From positions 248,001-312,000 of the forward strand of contig JADQWC010000228.1 in assembly GCA_017979445.1 (NCBI GenBank): DNA of 64,000 bases, written 5' to 3'. The DNA is from Akebia trifoliata. Lineage: Eukaryota > Streptophyta > Magnoliopsida > Ranunculales > Lardizabalaceae. The translations under genes and the position numbers were made by a program. Below the pieces are notes generated by a model. The model saw only the letters and a list, made by a program, of their open reading frames with translations, ran no database searches and was not told the origin of the DNA. Positions 49,640 through 61,727 of this stretch are shown here, piece by piece; position 1 is the stretch's first letter; every line of letters begins with the position of its first letter.

Positions 49640-50275
49640 TTTTTTAGGTTAGAGGTTGAAGAAGAGGCATCTAGACCTTTTCTCATTAATCTATGAGAGA
49701 AGACCCAATTCAAGGGACAATGTCATCAATTCAATAACATATATCTCAAATATTCCCCAAAATGTCTACATGCCCCCTTAACCTCAGTCTTATCCAATAG
49801 ACTAATAAAAATGATCTTAACCTCATCATCATCTTGAAACCTAGAAATACCTCTTTGAATTCTCTTCCCAAAACCAAGCATCTTCAACAACTTTGTTAAA
49901 AAAATTCGCCCTAATTGTCAATCTTTTATAATATTTTATTTTAATCTTCAAATCTAAAGAATAAGGTAGAAAATTTTAAGTACAAGATGAGATCTTTTGC
50001 TTGAAAATTTTATGCTTTATACTAGGGACTAAAGAATGTTCAAAACAAGGGATTGAAGATGAAATTAAATAAATTAAAATTAATTTTCTATAAAAGTTGA
50101 AGTGCTTCAAAGATATAAAAATATGTATTTTTTTTTCCCTTTTTGATTGTTAAAGTTGAAAATGAGAGAAAAAATTTAGGTTATTTTTTATTAGTAGAAA
50201 AGAAGAAAAAGTCAAAGGGGCATCTCATCAATTTGAAAACCAAGGGATATCTCAAATAATCACCAAAAGGATTTA
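49640..50275. mobile_element. Relatives of the 8461-9350 long-TIR element
   Basis: A right-end fragment (about 49640-49764, ending CTCAAATATTCCCCAAAATG) is followed by a shorter element (about 49765-50275) whose left part has CTTCCCAAAACCAAGCATCTTCAAC and whose right part ends CTCAAATAATCACCAAAAGG. Both match the element in Nudix intron 6. Boundaries are approximate. Confidence 0.55.
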
Positions 50276-50362
50276 ATCCCAAATCGCATTTCGAGGAACC
50301 ACAAACTTCATCACAACTTTTTACATAGGAAATAAACATCCCTTGATGAAGTCAGGTACCCT

Positions 50363-50481
50363 AAGAAAGACCACTTAACTAAGTGGTATTTCTAAGGTCT
50401 TTGGTTCAAACCCCTTCCTATACTTAAAATAAACAAAAAATAGCTTGCTCATTCCAAAAAAAAAAATAATAATAATAAAAT
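50363..50481 (+). mobile_element. tRNA-derived SINE with 14-bp target duplication
   Basis: A-box TAACTAAGTGG and B-box GGTTCAAACCC are correctly spaced, and the body ends in a long A-rich tail (to 50481). Perfect 14-bp target duplication AAGTCAGGTACCCT at 50349-50362 and 50482-50495. Only about 119 bp long. Confidence 0.9.
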
Positions 50482-50511
50482 AAGTCAGGTACCCTTCTTA
50501 TAAAAGGGTAA

Positions 50512-50812
50512 GGCTATGTTTGGATTGAGAGAAGTAGAGAGGAGAAATTCATTAAGAGGAGAAAAGAAGAGAAACTCAATCTCACTCCACCATTGTTTGG
50601 ATTGACAGGAGATAACTTGATAACTTTGAAATTTTAAAATATTTTTAAAAGAGATCCAAGAGCAGATTTGACATAATAAAATATTTTTAAAAGATTTCTC
50701 TCCATTTTTCTCCTCTTCTCTCCCATCACATAACAATCCAAACAAGAGAAATAGAGAAAAACTCATTTATTTCTCTTCTCTTCTCTCCATTTCTCTCAAT
50801 CCAAACTCAGCT
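50512..50812. mobile_element. Tourist-like MITE with TAA duplication
   Basis: TIRs GGCTATGTTTGGATTGAGAG and, reversed, AGCTGAGTTTGGATTGAGAG, flanked by TAA on both sides (50509-50511, 50813-50815). The subterminal regions are purine- or pyrimidine-rich. Three-base TAA duplication fits PIF/Harbinger (Tourist) MITEs. It lies 17 bp after the SINE duplication. Confidence 0.85.
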
Positions 50813-50829
50813 TAATTGACCAAAGGAAG

Positions 50830-52165
50830 AGTGCCAAGCTGCAGTTTTTGAGCTCGCAGTGGGCATAGAATTAGGGCAATTTTATAACGTTTTGACACAT
50901 CTCAAGGAATTGGACATACTGATTCATCTGCACAATACTATCACAAAATATAGATAATATTTTTTGTGTCGGTAAGATACACAAAATTTATCGTCATTGT
51001 CTACACCTTATCCCTAATATTGGGGAAGGCAACATGAATCTTTTTCTCCATTCAACTCTGTTTAGAGTAACATCTTCTGTTGAGGAAAGAAATGAAGTTT
51101 ATATCAGTAAATAAAAAATAAATGAAAAAATGATTATAAAAAAAATCCGTGGATGCTGTATAGCTTTCAATGGTAACACAAATAATATTGATTTCGACAT
51201 TATAGAGTCGTGTAAAGTTACTCTACTACATTGTGGCTCCCAAGCCCAGCTAATGGAGAGTTTACATCAGGGCTGGCAGCCGATGTAAAAACTCGCAACC
51301 TGTCAACATGAATAATGATGGTTTAATTCAAGGCTGGGCTTGAGATGGGCTTGAGACGGACCGATGTGAGGGAATAGGATTCCTTCAGCCAAACTCAATT
51401 TTAGAAATAAAACTTTGATGTTGATGAAGTTTTGAATATGAATATTACTTAAATAAATTGAATTAAATGCATGGATAATGGTACAAATATGTGAAAAGTT
51501 ATATATATATATATGCCAGAAGCCCAGAAGATGACACTTGATGTTCAAAAGCATGATAAGGGAAAATTTATTTTGTTCACATTCATGAAAATTTATTTAA
51601 AAAATAGTAAAATAAGAAGAATAATCATGAAATTTATGAAGGTTTTCAACATCAAGCAATAAAAGGCACAAAAACGCCTTTTACTTCAGAAATCCAATGA
51701 TCTACCATCAGCTCCTACAATTGGAAATAAGTACAGGTGATTGAGGACCTAGAAAAGTATATCGTTATAACTCGGTAGCAAAGTCATAGAAACCAAATAT
51801 AATGGTTGTGGAGATAATGAATCAAGTCTTGTAGGAAAAAAAATTGTCAAGATTTGGGGAAGGGGAGGCTGGTCTTTGGAGGAAAATTATTGCTGGATTA
51901 AGGGTCATGATTTGGTGAGTTCTTGGTCAAAGCATTCTACTCGGTGCTTTCTAACTCTTCAAATGAGTCATTCCTCGCACTTGTATCAAGGTCTATAATC
52001 CCATAGAAAGATATCTATGTATATATTTGTTCGGTCAGATGTTCTTGATAAAATCTTAACCATTGACCTATTTAATCAATTGTGTAAAGTTCACTGTGAA
52101 TTTTACGTAATGGTGCAAAGAAAATGGGAAAAATGTCAATCATCTCCTTGTATATTTTTCTTTTA
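50830..52165. other. Intergenic region, nothing recognised
   Basis: AT-rich spacer; no gene, RNA or element end supported. Confidence 0.6.
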
Positions 52166-52169
52166 TATA

Positions 52170-52280
52170 TTTTTCATCTGAGAATGGGTTACCCGGGACT
52201 CAAACCGGGAACTAGTCGGATGGAGTAGAGAATTTCCTTGTAGAAATAGGATAAAAAATCCCTCCCCAATAGCAAGCTAT
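52170..52280 (-). pseudogene. Plastid-derived trnK-UUU 3' exon and intron end
   Basis: The minus strand reads TCCGACTAGTTCCCGGTTTG followed by AGTCCCGGGTAACCCA (52185-52220), the T arm and acceptor stem of plastid trnK-UUU. Upstream on that strand, GGGGAGGGATTTTTTATCC and CTACTCCA match the end of the trnK group II intron that surrounds matK. The fragment lacks the 5' half and carries substitutions, so it is a nuclear plastid insertion, not a tRNA gene. The comparison is from memory of plastid sequence. Confidence 0.72.
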
Positions 52281-52747
52281 CTGATCCCATTTCTTTTCAT
52301 TATTTCATATGTATTAAATTCTTTCTTCTTTTTTTTTATCTACATTGGTCCTTACTAACTAGTCATGTTAAAAGCTTTTAATGCAGAGGTAGAACCCGGT
52401 GGTGTCTACTCCTATATGCTATTTGCTGGTGTATTTGAAGGAGAGGAATACGATATCTTACAAAGATAAAGAGAAAGAAATGAGTGCTGTAATGATGAAT
52501 ATCAAAGCAAATCTGTTTCTTTGGTCAAGATGCATGAGGAGTTCAGGGGAGCAAATTTCAAGGACTTTATTTTTAAGTGGGATTCATTGATTCTGTGAGA
52601 GAGTGGGACATTTTCTTTCTAGTAATCGGGTTTGGCTGGGTTGTGCTCTTCAGGAGGTCTCCTTGACCGTTAAGCCTTCCTTTCTCTCTATCAACTTCTT
52701 TTGTTTTTATTAATGAAATCTATACATTTTACCCAGCCCAGCCCCAC

Positions 52748-52748
<1 letters not shown>

Positions 52749-52778
<30 letters not shown>
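52749..52778. repeat. (CA)n(CG)n microsatellite
   Basis: Alternating purine-pyrimidine run ACACAC... then CGCGCG..., a classic potential Z-DNA tract. Confidence 0.95.
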
Positions 52779-53411
52779 AATGAAAAAAATAATCATGTTA
52801 AGGAGGGAATCTAGTATAAGTCTTTTAATATCGAAGAAGTCAATCTAACATCATATTACTGTGATAACCAAAAGTCTCGTATATACACAAGGAGATTAGT
52901 TTCTATTGGAAGGGAACCACTTGTGGATCAATATACATTGGGACTAACATCCATTAAACACAAGTACTCCACAGAAAATTGTATACCTACACGATGGAGA
53001 AAGCAAGATTGAAGAAAAATAAAGAAATAAATAAAAAGTGGGAGTGGAAGGAATTTAGTTGAGGTGTCCAAGACGAAAGAATAAAATTGTAAAATTACAA
53101 GAGATTTCTAGGTCAGCCATTTGAATTGGTATCTACTTTTATTTTGTAGTTCTTTAATGTCAGAAAACAGTTATTAGGGACATTCTCACATAGTCTTATG
53201 TTGCAGCCTTTGACCACTCAATTAACTTAAGGCCATGGTTACAATAAGGCTTTGATGATGCTGATGATGAATGTCATGGCTTAGGAATTGAGTGAAAGAA
53301 AGCCTATATGAAAAGATTGATCCTTCTTTAGGATGCTAGAAAAAGGTTTTCTCTATACAAATTAGATTGGGCTTACTTCAACAAAGAAGTGATGTTAATG
53401 TACTCACGATT

Positions 53412-53963
53412 AGGGGTGGCAATCTTGGCACGACCCACGAACATGACTCGAAAACGACACGAGATTAATGGGCTTGGATCATACTAGTGTCAACCTATTT
53501 AACACAATTATTAAATGAGTCGGGTCCAGGTTAGGGGCATCAACCCCCTTAACCCATTTTTGACACGTTTAGTTATTTTGTCATTAACGTGTAGTTTTAA
53601 ATATTTTAACAAATATTTAAGAATTTTTTAAAATTTCCCATTTTTTATGATAAAACTTAGTTTATGTTTAGCGATACTTAATTTATGTTGGTAAACATTG
53701 GTTTATTATTGCGTGACTTTATTTTTAGTAATGGTATTTTATTTTTGGTGGTGCAAATGAAACTTATTTATTCCAATAAAGATTAGAAATTTATTAAACA
53801 GGTTATATGTGGGTCCGGTCAGGTATACCTACTTATAAATGGGTTGTGTTTGGGTTCAAGTTTTTGACACAATTATTAAATGGGTCAGGTTTGAGTCTGG
53901 TAAATTTTCATTATACCCTTGCCTCAACACGACACAAACACGACCCGACCCATTGCCACCCCT
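53412..53963. mobile_element. Mutator-like MITE, perfect 10-bp TSD
   Basis: Terminal AGGGGTGGCAAT and ATTGCCACCCCT with a perfect 10-bp duplication ACTCACGATT (53402-53411 and 53964-53973). Internal palindromic blocks CACGACCC and GACACAATTATTAAATG(A/G)GTC recur near both ends. A 9-11-bp duplication is typical of Mutator-like elements. Confidence 0.9.
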
Positions 53964-53973
53964 ACTCACGATT

Positions 53974-55231
53974 GTCAAATGCAAGCGCATATGCCATTTC
54001 TAGATAGTTTATCGCATTTTCCATGGCATAATCAATATCCAGTGGTATACATAGGTGTATATATTTTTACTAAGTATAAAATTTAAATAAGAATAAAAGC
54101 AAGAGGCAGAGAGATGCTCCTTTACAGGAAAGGGAACAAAGCAACATAAAAAAGAAGATACAAAAAATGGAATCCCTTTTAACTCATAAGGAGAAATTTT
54201 TATGCACTTTACAGTCCAATAAATGGAATCCCAACTCCTTTTGGAACCTACTCAATGATATACAATCCAGTTAGATTTCAAAACAGTTGTTAGTAGCATT
54301 GAGCAAAATTATGATATGATGCCATCTAAAGCAAGAAAAACTCTTATCCTCTCGAGTAGGTGCAAGTGCAACCCGTGGAAATGTCCCTATTGAAGTCAAA
54401 TTGAGAGTTTGGGACATATACAATAAAAACAATTATGAAGTGGTAAGATGTGTGGAGTGTTGTTTCCACGTTCTAAGTTCAAACCCCCCTTGAACACACC
54501 TTCATTTGCTAACCACTAACCCTATACCTATCCAAAAAATGAAAACAAAGAATATCATCAATATACTCATTAATATAAATATGTGTATATTATATACCAT
54601 AATACCACAGTTACTTGGAAATGCTTGCCACAATACATGGCTTGACAGTCAACTTACCGAACTTTCTACCTATAATTTCCGTACTTTCTAGAGTTAGCAA
54701 CAACAGGTCAAAGATATGAGCTTGGCACCCTAACTTTCATTTCGGTGACACATCTAGAATTTATGGGACCAAATACTACAATATGCCACTTCAGATGGAG
54801 CCTTTATGTTCATTAAAGAAGCATACTGTCTTTCGATGAAAAGCAATCTAACTATATAAACAATATAGAGATACCACTATCAACAAAATTAACTATGAAA
54901 CACTCAATTAAATAGTCTTATTATGGTCATATGATCTAGAAAAAAAAAAAAAAACAGAAGAATTCATGAGATCAAGGAAATTAGAGATTGGACTCCAATG
55001 ATAAAGTTTGCTTGACTTCTATCATCTATTATAATTGGTTCCATAACTTCAATAAAAAATGTTTAACCTTTCCTAAATTTCTTAGACCCAATTAACTAGA
55101 ATTGGTCTTGTAATTTAAATGAGATATCAAATTAATCCCATTTCTATCAAACCAAAAGAGATCAATTTCAATAAACAAAATCAAACATTAACACAAAAAG
55201 GAATTATCCCAAAAATCATACCTGAAGTCAC
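53974..55231. other. Intergenic region and RING-gene 3' flank
   Basis: A B-box-like AAGTTCAAACCCCCC near 54475 hints at another tRNA-derived fragment, but no tail or duplication could be defined. The right end is the 3' untranslated side of the RING gene. Confidence 0.4.
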
Positions 55232-56200
55232 TCAATCCATCAAACCTCCCCTAACTTCAGACATCACAGTATCACCATCCTCAACCAATCTTCCACTTGC
55301 ACCAACACCCACACTACTGCTTCCTTCAACCGGAAAGCTCGACACGGTCTCCCCACTATTTGCCGGTCCAGCCGAACTCGTCTCGGCTTGAGCCATCCGA
55401 GTCGGTGATGAAGATGTACCCAAAGAATTCGATCTCAAAGGAAAAACAAGTCTATGTCTCCTTACAATATGCCTCAAAGTCCTCTCCATCCCAAATAAAT
55501 CCTCCTCTTCATCAACCAAACTCCTCAATCTGACAGCAACACCACTACTCGATCTCCTCTCGGTCTCATCAGTCGGGAGACAAAATCGACAAACGGGGCA
55601 AGAATTATGCTGCGAAAGCCAAGGAAGAATACAATCGAAATGATAAATGTGATTACAAGGCAATTGCTTGGCTTCCACATCGATTAAGAACTCGTCTTTA
55701 CAGACCGCGCAGAGAATCGTATCGGAAGCTAAGAAAGAACTAGTGATCTTGACAGTTGGGATCGATTCGATGGAGGATTTGGAGGCAGGAGAGGAGGAGG
55801 AATGATGGTGGTGGAATTGAGTAGTAGTGGTGGTGGGATCTTCATCGGGATCTGCGAGATGTTGGATCAAACGGTCTAGGAGGTAAGCGTTGGAGAGACG
55901 AAGAGTTGGAGGGATTTGGAAGGGATCGAGATCATCGTCTTCGGTTGGAGTTAGGGTTTGAGGAGGTGAAGGAGAAAGATTGGGGAAAGTGTGGAGAGGA
56001 GGAGGAAGAGAAGAGAAATTAGGGTTAGGGTTAGGGTTAGGGTTGAGTTCCATTTCTTCAAGGAAATCGCCCTGACAATGAGGGCAGAGAAGAAGAGGAG
56101 AAGAAGAGAAGAGAGAAACACTCATGTCGCACTCGTGACACCAATATGTCTGTCTTCCGCCATTGTTGTTGTTGTTCGAAAGAGTGTTAATTGAAGACAT
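55232..56200 (-). CDS. RING-H2 E3 ubiquitin ligase with N-terminal zinc ribbon
   Basis: An intact, intronless 322-residue protein. Residues 19-49 form a zinc-ribbon motif (YWCHECDM ... LLCPHCQGDFLEE), as in the plant RDUF/RHC1A (BCA2-type) group. Residues 164-204 are a complete C3H2C3 RING: C164, C167, C182, H184, H187, C190, C201, C204, with the E2-contacting ILPWL segment. Low-complexity stretches (Asn, NP, Thr, His, Ser) link the two. It would transfer ubiquitin from an E2 to unknown targets in the cytosol or nucleus. Start is the ATG at 56200, just downstream (in gene sense) of a CT-rich leader; stop at 55232. The exact member of the family is not determinable. Confidence 0.95.
   Translation of the reverse strand: MSSINTLSNNNNNGGRQTYWCHECDMSVSLFSSSPLLLCPHCQGDFLEEMELNPNPNPNPNFSSLPPPLHTFPNLSPSPPQTLTPTEDDDLDPFQIPPTLRLSNAYLLDRLIQHLADPDEDPTTTTTQFHHHHSSSSPASKSSIESIPTVKITSSFLASDTILCAVCKDEFLIDVEAKQLPCNHIYHFDCILPWLSQHNSCPVCRFCLPTDETERRSSSGVAVRLRSLVDEEEDLFGMERTLRHIVRRHRLVFPLRSNSLGTSSSPTRMAQAETSSAGPANSGETVSSFPVEGSSSVGVGASGRLVEDGDTVMSEVRGGLMD
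56019..56044. repeat. Telomere-like (TTAGGG)4 within the RING coding region
   Basis: On the coding strand it is (AACCCT)n and encodes the NPNPNPNPN tract at residues 53-61. It is the six-base TTAGGG form, not the TTTAGGG of most plants. Confidence 0.9.
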
Positions 56201-56289
56201 TCTTTTTCTCTCTCTACTTTCTCTCTCTTCTGTCTGTGTAATGGTGTGATGATGCTCTCTTTTGGAGAAATGCAGCCGAATTGGCCAAA

Positions 56290-57890
56290 AAGCCTGAAAG
56301 TAGTTAGCTTAGCTTATGCTCGTCTGCTTCTTATGACGTGAAGTTACTATAATATCCTTTTAAATAATAGAATATGAATATTACACATTTTTGAAGTAGT
56401 TTCAAGGGCAAGTTATCTTGACGTAGTTGAAAAACAAGATAAATAGCCAATGTGAATCGACCACATGTAATTTTGAAGAATAAAGTCTAGCCTTACTAAC
56501 ATAGTAAAATTTTAAAGCTTGTTGAAATTGCCATTTGGCATTCAAAAATCATGATGGGTAAGTTTGTATTACCTAGCGAAATAGTCGAAATTAGGGTCCC
56601 TACAAAATGCAAGATGTAATCTACCCCTAGGACCTTCGTTGAGTTGGTCAAAATGTTAACTTAAACAATTTTGTGCAAACGAAAAGGATTATGAAATACC
56701 CTCACAAATGTAAAAGTACAAAATTTTCCTTGTCCTCTTACACTTACTCTAATCGATTGATCAAACACTTCAAACTCAACATAAACGCTGAAGCAAAACC
56801 CTAAATTCTCGATTTTCTTCGATTTCTCTCATCACCACTCTAAATCTAAATGTAAATCATAGATATTTCGAAATCCTAAACCCTTATTTTCGTTAGAACT
56901 TGCGCTTGATCTCCAGTTTCGTTAGAACTCATGCTCGACCCCCATTTTTGTTGGAACTCGTGCTCGTTTTCAAGCCATTGTCATCATTTGTACTCGAGAT
57001 AATCATCATTTTGAACACTTGAAGCCATTGTTTTGAACACACTGATCTTAGGTATGTAGTGCTTTTCAAATTTCTTTAACTCAGATGAATTCATGTCTTA
57101 ATCCCATGATTTTTTTAGGTTATTTCAACACACTGATATTTTGTTATGAATTTTAACATTTGAAGCCATCATTTTGAACATACTAATCTCAGGTATGTTT
57201 CAATTTTATTAATACCAATGAGTTCATGTCTTGATCCCAACATTTTTTAGGGTTATTTCATTACACTAATATCTTGTTTTGAACACATTGATTGATCTCT
57301 TTTGCTTGGGATATTTCAGTACATTGAGAGTTCATGTATGTTTTTACACACTGATTGTTTGAAATTTGTTTATAAATGCATCTCTATTGATTGTGAAATT
57401 TCATATCTTTAGGGTTTAGAATTGATTACAATTAATTGTTTATACGGTTAATTATTTTGGAAGTTGATTATTTATTTCTGAAATTGTTTTACGATTTAGA
57501 GTTTATGCTCATTTGTTTAGGATTTAAAGCTTATGTTCATTTGATTACATTTTGGTTAATTGTCTGAAATTAGTTAATAAATGCTACTATTATTTTTTGA
57601 AATAGATATTATTGTGTATTATTGGGGTTGTAAACACCCCAATTTGCATGGGGCCCATTCAAAAAGTGTATTTTTAAATCAAATTGTTGACAAAAGGGTC
57701 AAGGGCCTAAGTGTGCAAAATCCATTATTTTTCTAAATAAAAGTTGTTACACCCCAAAAACTCAACCCGAAACCCTATGATTCCCAAGTTGAATTCAAAG
57801 GCATGATATATAACTTATATCATAATAGTCAATATATAAGCATAAACGACAAATAAATAACTATATGTCATACCTGATTATTGCCTGTGG
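56290..57890. other. Intergenic region with diverged tandem repeat
   Basis: Near 56800 a CT-rich, AAACCCTAAA-containing stretch looks like a gene leader but leads to no long frame. From about 57021 a unit starting GAAGCCATTGTTTTGAACA repeats at about 57161 (GAAGCCATCATTTTGAACA), with shared CA.GTATGT and GA(A/G)TTCATGTCTT blocks; period about 140 bp. Near 57627 and 57745, TGTAAACACCCC and TGTTACACCCC look like LTR starts whose remainders I cannot trace. Confidence 0.5.
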
Positions 57891-57895
57891 CGCCC

Positions 57896-60800
57896 CGCTG
57901 AACGCTAACACAAATCCCCATGTCAGATCTCGAGGTATTATGTAGCACCTCGAAATTTCGACATGGTCTCCTCTGTTTATGTTAGCATTCCAAGGCGTTC
58001 AACCTGCACCTGATAAACGACATACAATCCTGCATACATATACAAAATATAATACTAGCGGAAGCCTATATAAGTCTAATAACGTACGAATTATCAGAGT
58101 GCGGAAGAAGAAAATTTACGGGATTATACAAAATTTTCTCACTCTAACAAGAGTCCTAACGCTCAATACAAATCTATAATACTCCTAGACAAATGGAGTA
58201 TAACTCCAATACTTACCAGGTGACGGACTCTGGCTGTCTATCTGACCCACCAGATGATCCTCGCTCTTGTCCTACACTTGTTTCGCCAAGCTTCAGATCT
58301 GAAACTAAAAAAAATGGAGAAGGAAAGGGTGAGTAACAATGGTTACCCAGTAAGGAAGCAACAATCTCTACCAATAACCTCTCCTAACATGAACGAATAA
58401 ACATACTGAATCATTTTAAAATAAACAAAGTTTTACAGAAGAAAACTACGATTAACTGGTACATATAGCCAGGGATGAGCAACTAAACATTTTAAAACTC
58501 ACATTACATCAATCAACAGTACTCACTATAACATTCTCTTTTTATACAAATCTAATTGATCAAATGGAAACATTAAATATGGATTTCATTTTATATATCA
58601 AAATAAGCAACAGATACATAATACACAATGGTGGAGTATTGAAATTAGAGTGTTGGGATTCACGACTAGATCACTCCCAGTCGGGACATGATGTTACAAT
58701 TTCTCTCTGGCTTTTAGTTCCTGATTTTGTGGCCGGTCGCTGCACTTATCACGTTTGGTTGACCATTTATCCGGCTCAGGCTGGCCGTTTGACGTGACCG
58801 TAAGCAATGGGTCTCTTTTCGATGTATCAGAACGTTCGACTACTATAGATTGTTAGTGATCACTGACTAATCATCTTCGTCTATGCCTATCAGGCGTACA
58901 TGTGATTCCCAAATTTACAAACCATTCGTATACGACCACCTTTACATTACAAATTCACTGGTAAAGATAGAGAGGAATAAACCCGGATTCCAGTTGTGAC
59001 TCCACTCTCATACGCGTCCCATACCACGTATGAGTTTGGTGGTCCCTACCGTACATCCCAGGATAGTACACCACTCCGGATGATATGATGCACTATCCCT
59101 TCAGGCATTCACAAACTCTTTAACAGCTCACAAAATAGCTACTTATATATATTATTTTCATTTGAAAACAAAAGAGAAATTAACAATACAAGGTTGAGAA
59201 TAGATATCCAGTTTCCTACCATGCAAGTGTGGCCACCCGGCCTAAAATAAATAACATAACAGAGCGCCTCGCGCTAACAGAAAGTAAATAAACATGCAAC
59301 CAGTAACATTATCCCTGGATATCCGTTCACCAACCTGCATACAACACAACAACGTAAAATGCGGACATCACCCCTCGGGTGTGATTCTGACATTTTACCA
59401 TTTCATACCCTTTTTCCCTTTTTTCGACTTTTACAGTTTTCAATCTCTTCATAAAATATCCATTTTCTGATATTCATCAACTCAATATGAGTTCATTGAA
59501 TATTAAATCACATTTTTCAATTATACAATTTATTTCTACCAATAATATTGAAAAAAAAATACAAATTTCATATCAAAACGGGGTCCGAGCAGTGCACAAG
59601 ACCCAATTTATGGCAATAACCCGTTAAAATACTCTACCCACGTATAATTTGTTAAAAATACAATTAAACATATCAAACATGCAATTTCTGGCGTGAATTT
59701 TGAAATAAACCAAGAATTCTATATTTCGGAAATACATCCAAATTTTTCCAATAAAATTCTAAATGCAATTTTCACAATTTATGATTACTAATAGAAATTG
59801 AGAGTTCCTTACAATCACTAGGCGACGGAATTGAAGCACGTGCGCGGAAATCGAGGCGAACGACGCGAAAATCGAGACGGACCGAACTTCGAAGCGGTTG
59901 ATTTTCAAAATCGGCCCGGTGGTTCTGAAGATCTCGATGTGCTCGTCTCTTCTCCCTTCTACGGCGAAAGACGGTTTGACCCCGAAATCGATGAAAACCG
60001 AGGTCGAAGTTACGAAAATCTCCGTATAAAAATACGACTGATTTTTTTACTATACGGGGTGAAAAAGACGAGAAAACGGAAGGAACTTGGTTGGGTTATG
60101 TAGAGAATGAGGCTGCAGACGTTTCTCCCTTTTGCGTCAGAAAGCGATTTGACCCCGAAACGGACGAAATCCGAGGTCAAAATTTGAAATTTCCGTATCC
60201 AAATACGGCTGATTTTTGACGATATCGGGTGAAATAGAAAGTGAAATGAAGATAGGTTGGGTGGGTTTTGTAGAGAACGAAGCTGCGGACCTTTTTCTCT
60301 TCTGCGGTAATCGTCGAAAGTGGACCGTTTGCGAGAGATCTGAAGTGGAAAAATCGGAGGAAAAACAAATTTCTTTTTTTTTTTTTCGTTTTTTTTTTTT
60401 CGCACTGTTTGGACGAGTGGGGAAGATGAGATTAAAAAAAAATTTAATATTATTTATATAATATTTGGGACGAATTCGGTATTTCGCCTATTGTTTTGAT
60501 CGACGATAACTTGGTCATTCGGTCTCCAAAACTGACAAACGAATACTCTATTTCGCCTAATTTTTCATTCCGGATCTAATGGTATAGTCAATTTCTACAA
60601 ATTATATCTCCATAAAAAATTTACATTTTTGGCCTGACGTGACCCATAAACTTGATGTCGTTTTCGTTTTTGATGATAATTCAACTTTCTGGTCTCCAAA
60701 TTTGATAATTAAATAGTCCATGTTGAATAATTTTTCGTTATGAACCCAATGGTATAATTGAATTTTAAAAATTATTGTTATAACAAAAAGTCACTGTTTT

Positions 60801-61040
60801 AGCCTGGTCCGACCCGGTAATCGAGGATTTTGCAACTTTTATATTCGGACTCGCATTTGAGCGTGCTTACAGGCTAAACTATGTTTTTCGATCATTTTGA
60901 ATCTAATGGTAAGGTCAGATTCCATTAAAAATGATCAGAATAAGGTCCTACAATTTTACCCTAAGTCCTACTTTCAAGATTTTCTTAAAATTCCACTATT
61001 TTTTTCCTCGAGATACGAATTAAAAATTCGGGGTGTTACA
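57896..61040 (-). mobile_element. Solo LTR, 3.1 kb, TTGCC target duplication (copy 2)
   Basis: On the plus strand it runs TGTGGCGCCCCGC to TTCGGGGTGTTACA, the reverse complement of copy 1 at 31415-34892. Perfect 5-bp duplication TTGCC at 57891-57895 and 61041-61045. No internal region. Shares with copy 1 the end block (ACGCTAACACAAATCCC, GGCACCTCGAAATTTCG-like) and the GGCTCAGGCTGGCCGTTTGA block near 58770. Confidence 0.9.
59951..60305. repeat. Tandem duplication (~172 bp) inside LTR copy 2
   Basis: Units starting TCTCCCTT at 59951 and 60123 share TTTGACCCCGAAA, CTCCGTAT or TTCCGTAT, ATACG.CTGATTTTT and GTAGAGAA(T/C)GA(G/A)GCTGC; a third partial unit begins near 60294. The other LTR copies lack it. 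Confidence 0.8.
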
Positions 61041-61049
61041 TTGCCCAAC

Positions 61050-61720
61050 AGAACATATCTATATATATATATATATTTATCCTCAAACATCAATATACTC
61101 ATCGGGCGACTTATTGGTCCCTGAGTTATCTGAATATGTTCTTCTTTTTTTTCAATCCCCTGAGTTCGATTTACCACATTTTTGTAAGTAGTTACGTCAA
61201 ACCTGACTATTCTTCTCCTGAGGAATGATTTGAGTCCCTCAATGAACCTTTTTACTTTTATTGACTCAATGGATATCAAGTCTGGTGCATGTCTGGCTAT
61301 CAAGTGAATGTTGATTCGTACTCAGATACAGATCCATTCTTGTCGTAGATTCATGAATTACATCACCTTCTTGTCCCTAACACATTCTAGAATGTATTAT
61401 TTAATGAAGATATCTTGGAATCCTGCCCCAGTAAACAGTTCTTCTCCCTATAAATTTTTGGTCATCCTCCACCAATGGATTGGTTCTCCTTCAAGCTTAA
61501 ATGATGCTAAAATAACTCTCCTCATCTGAACATTGCATAACTATAAGAAGTTCTTCAGTATACATTAGCCATTCTTTTGTAATTGTTGGATCGGTTGATC
61601 CATTAAAAGTTGGCGGATGAAACCTGTTGAAATTTTGAAGGATCATTCACGGCTGGTTATGCATGTGTCATGGGAGTTCTCATCATTGGCTATGGTGGTG
61701 GTGGTATTGCATCATGAGCA
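61050..61720 (-). pseudogene. Ty3/gypsy retrotransposon gag fragment
   Basis: Minus-strand frames read FHPPTFNGSTDPTITKEW (near 61590-61640), then, after frame breaks, ARHAPDLI, VKRFIEGL, LRRRIV, DVTTYKNVVNRTQGIEKKEE and HIQITQG. These are the conserved blocks of the plant gypsy capsid domain. Several stops and frame changes separate them. Its right (5') side abuts LTR copy 3, which is in the opposite orientation, and its left side abuts the target duplication of LTR copy 2, so the fragment seems to have been cut from both sides by LTR insertions. Confidence 0.8.
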
Positions 61721-61727
61721 TGTTGGT

